A stretch of DNA of 8,239 nucleotides from Deltaproteobacteria bacterium. Lineage in GTDB: Bacteria > UBA10199 > DSSB01. Each line of letters begins with the position of its first letter. Within the stretch, counting starts at the first letter, position 1. This document shows, piece after piece, positions 6,556 through 8,239 of the stretch. The stretch spans positions 1 to 8,239 of the forward strand of contig JAGRNM010000052.1 in NCBI GenBank assembly GCA_020440745.1. The letters are read 5' to 3'. The position numbers and the translations under genes were made by a program. Below the pieces are notes generated by a model, which saw only the letters and a program-made list of their open reading frames with translations, was not told where the DNA came from and did no database searches.

Positions 6556-6573
6556 AGTAACCAGTTGGTTACT
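6556..6573. promoter_or_regulatory. Operator-like inverted repeat at the hydroxylase transcription start
   Basis: AGTAACC-AGTT-GGTTACT is a perfect 7+7 bp inverted repeat with a 4-bp centre. It begins directly after the -10 box and covers the expected start of transcription, the usual place for a repressor site. Its size and form fit a dimeric repressor such as a TetR-family protein, but no regulator gene is present in the window. Confidence 0.5.
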
Positions 6574-6614
6574 TGTATTATTTTTGAAGGTTTTTCAACC
6601 CCTATCCTTAAGAC

Positions 6615-6621
6615 AAGGAGG
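6615..6621 (+). promoter_or_regulatory. Strong ribosome binding site of the hydroxylase gene
   Basis: AAGGAGG lies eight bases before the ATG at 6630, a near-ideal Shine-Dalgarno sequence that settles the start and suggests efficient translation. Confidence 0.9.
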
Positions 6622-6629
6622 AAAAACAC

Positions 6630-7268
6630 ATGTTAGACAAGATCAAAGATTTATACGCGGTTCAGGTCCGGGGTGATGCTTGGATGAATAAGCTGATGTT
6701 TCACGTTAAGCATCCCATTTTTATCTTAACCATGACGGTCCCTTTTATCTTAGCGGTAAGTTATTATGCGCTTTTTGTTGCTGACTACAGCGTGGTTTTC
6801 TTTGCCTCTATTTTTGTTTTGGGAGCAGTGACTTGGAATTTATTAGAATATTGTATTCACCGTTTTGTTTTTCATGACCTGGTGAAGTTTTTAAGAAAAG
6901 TGCCGGCGCCTTGGGATAAAGTCATCGATGGTTTTCATCCTGCCCATCATCGTGATCCCAATGATAAATTTTTGGTCTTAGCTCCGCCCTTTGGCGCTTT
7001 TGTGGTTACGGTGGTGCTTTATTGGATTTCTTTTCTTTTTACTCGAGATTATTTAGTATCTGGTGTTTTTATGAGTGGTTTGTCTAGTGCCTATCTTTTT
7101 TACGAATGGATCCACTATGGCTCTCACTTTTTTAAATTTAGAGCTTTTCCAATAGGCCGTTATTACAAACGCTATCATCTTTATCACCACTTTAAGCGTC
7201 CTAAAGAGGCTTATGGTGTTACAGGTCCTGTTTGGGATCATGTCTTTAAGACCTCTAAAAGTCAGTGA
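6630..7268 (+). CDS. Fatty acid hydroxylase superfamily membrane protein (FA2H/Scs7-like)
   Basis: A 212-residue integral membrane di-metal oxygenase. The histidine clusters of the family are all present: HRFVFH (77-82), HPAHH (103-107), HYGSH (162-166), HLYHH (183-187) and a final H204. The set and spacing resemble fatty acid 2-hydroxylases (yeast Scs7, animal FA2H) more than sterol desaturases. Four hydrophobic segments (about 29-50, 54-72, 118-137 and 141-160) would place the His clusters on the cytoplasmic side. The N-terminal cytochrome b5 domain of eukaryotic members is absent, so electrons must come from a separate partner. By family knowledge the likely reaction is O2-dependent 2-hydroxylation of an acyl chain, possibly of a sphingolipid or other envelope lipid; the substrate is inferred. 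The gene has its own strong promoter and ribosome binding site and ends one base from the convergent kinase gene. Confidence 0.9.
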   Translation: MLDKIKDLYAVQVRGDAWMNKLMFHVKHPIFILTMTVPFILAVSYYALFVADYSVVFFASIFVLGAVTWNLLEYCIHRFVFHDLVKFLRKVPAPWDKVIDGFHPAHHRDPNDKFLVLAPPFGAFVVTVVLYWISFLFTRDYLVSGVFMSGLSSAYLFYEWIHYGSHFFKFRAFPIGRYYKRYHLYHHFKRPKEAYGVTGPVWDHVFKTSKSQ

Positions 7269-7269
7269 G

Positions 7270-8163
7270 TTAAAGCCCTAGACTTAGAGAAAGAGCATGA
7301 ACTTGACTCCGATAGAGCGTGTAGGCTTGTTCTAAAGCGGGTGCTGTTTTTTCCTGATGTCCTAAAAAATTCAAACAAGCTTGAGCTGAAGGCGGGCGAT
7401 CTTCAGGCTTTTTGGCGAGCATAAGAGCGATGAGATGGCTAAATAATTGAGGTGTTTGTTTTTGGACACTTTTTAAAGAAGGCGGAATTTTTTTAATTTG
7501 GTTTTGCATGGTCTTAAGCACGTTTTTTTCTTTAAAAGGATGACGTCTTGCAAGAGTAGTATAAAAAACTAGGGCCAGACTATAAAGATCACTTCTAGGG
7601 TCAATAGCTTCTTTTAAGATTTTTTCAGGAGGCATATAACTGGGAGTCCCTCCTTGTTCTACCCAAGTGGGATGGCTGACTCCAAAATCAATCATTTTAA
7701 TCGTGGGATTTAAACTTTGGGGATGGGCAACCAATAGATTAGTTGGCTTCAAATCACCGTGCAGGACTTTTCTTTGATGTAAATAAGCTAGACCTTTGAG
7801 TGACTGTAAAAAAAGTCTCTGAATTTTTGTTATATTTAAGCTAGGGGCGATTTCGTTGAGTGGCCTTCCGGGAATTAATTCTTGTGTAAAATAAAAGCGT
7901 CTTAGTTTTGGGTCAAAGCCAAAGTCAAAAATTTTGATAATATGGGGATGACTAAGTTCTTTAAGGAGATTAAATTCAAATTTAAAGGTCTTAATACCAT
8001 CGGACTCTTTCCAACCTGGTATTTCTTTTTTAAGCATTTTTAGTGCCAGGATGCCTTGTGGTCCTTGTACTTGGTAGACATCAGCACTCATGCCGCTACC
8101 TAAGAGGGACAGGACTTGATAGGCCTTATCGATTTGTTTTACTTCTAAAAAAGGTCTTTCCAT
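7270..8163 (-). CDS. Soluble eukaryote-like Ser/Thr protein kinase
   Basis: A 297-residue single-domain Hanks-type kinase that would phosphorylate Ser/Thr on unknown proteins in the cytoplasm. It shows the glycine loop LGSGMSADVY (21-30), the ATP-binding lysine in ALKML (K42), a likely helix-C glutamate near 63-69, the catalytic loop HGDLKPTN (135-142, with D137, K139 and N142), DFG (159-161), GGTPSYMPPE (171-180) and the late arginine in DRPPSA (R256). All catalytic residues are present, so it should be active. It is a non-RD kinase (HGD in place of HRD), and PPE replaces the usual APE. There is no membrane helix or sensor domain, only a tail of about 30 residues; related deltaproteobacterial kinases with this N-terminus often continue into ATPase or TPR regions. 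The ATG has only a weak GGGA-type ribosome binding site. Confidence 0.93.
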   Translation of the reverse strand: MERPFLEVKQIDKAYQVLSLLGSGMSADVYQVQGPQGILALKMLKKEIPGWKESDGIKTFKFEFNLLKELSHPHIIKIFDFGFDPKLRRFYFTQELIPGRPLNEIAPSLNITKIQRLFLQSLKGLAYLHQRKVLHGDLKPTNLLVAHPQSLNPTIKMIDFGVSHPTWVEQGGTPSYMPPEKILKEAIDPRSDLYSLALVFYTTLARRHPFKEKNVLKTMQNQIKKIPPSLKSVQKQTPQLFSHLIALMLAKKPEDRPPSAQACLNFLGHQEKTAPALEQAYTLYRSQVHALSLSLGL

Positions 8164-8239
8164 CTTTTTCCCACTTTAAAATTTGGAAAGGAGACCTTAA
8201 GAGGACAGAGCAAGAAAACCCCTTATTTTATTAATATTA

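Larger units (their letters stand above)
6312..6629. promoter_or_regulatory. Divergent intergenic control region (318 bp)
   Basis: The only gene-free stretch above 300 bp. It separates the minus-strand repeat-protein gene from the plus-strand hydroxylase gene. From left to right it holds the repeat gene's ribosome binding site, one arm of a long inverted repeat, a hairpin (6345-6366), overlapping small palindromes (6371-6399), the second arm of the inverted repeat (6428-6443), two opposed promoters sharing a -35 element (6506-6555), an operator-like palindrome (6556-6573) and the hydroxylase ribosome binding site. I see no credible small gene in it. Confidence 0.7.

Noticed and set aside
8043..8234. 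63-codon plus-strand open frame at the right edge
   Set aside because: Mostly antisense to the kinase N-terminus, without a ribosome binding site or recognisable protein features.
8164..8239. GGAAAGGAGA on the plus strand near 8182-8192 as a ribosome binding site
   Set aside because: No start codon follows at a suitable distance. The 76-bp edge segment is the kinase leader, where I see no convincing promoter.

Overview
The window is an AT-leaning, gene-dense bacterial chromosome segment with six protein genes and no RNA gene, insertion sequence, CRISPR array or phage gene that I can see. The gene mix points to a Gram-negative, deltaproteobacteria-like lineage (Myxococcota, Bdellovibrionota or a related candidate group). 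It includes a secreted protein built from DUF4215 / Myxococcus cysteine-rich repeats with a Cys-containing C-terminal anchor, a small eukaryote-like Ser/Thr kinase and a fatty-acid-2-hydroxylase-like enzyme. This placement is inference; there is no phylogenetic marker in the window.

Layout, left to right. (1) 11-592, plus strand: an acidic, helical protein of unknown function with a small Cys cluster; its frame is still open at the left edge. (2) A minus-strand run read right to left: the repeat protein (6311-3858), a short-form malic enzyme (3764-2427) and a polytopic membrane protein with an alkaline-phosphatase/sulfatase-fold domain (2366-594). A consensus-like promoter precedes the malic enzyme gene, so it and the membrane enzyme probably form a transcription unit separate from the repeat gene. 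(3) A 318-bp divergent control region (6312-6629). (4) 6630-7268, plus strand: an integral-membrane fatty acid hydroxylase. (5) 8163-7270, minus strand: a soluble protein kinase.

Most of the genes are ordinary housekeeping or envelope genes. The most information-rich piece is the divergent region. It appears to hold two back-to-back promoters that share one -35 element, a 7+7 bp inverted repeat just downstream of the hydroxylase -10 box, a cluster of overlapping small palindromes, and a long imperfect inverted repeat whose left arm contains the Shine-Dalgarno sequence of the repeat-protein gene. Together these suggest that the surface protein and the lipid-modifying enzyme are under linked, possibly mutually exclusive control, with a further RNA-level layer for the surface protein. 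This model rests on sequence pattern alone.

Both convergent gene pairs (592/594 and 7268/7270) have exactly one base between their stop codons, leaving no room for a terminator between them. No complete new defence, secretion or biosynthetic system is visible.
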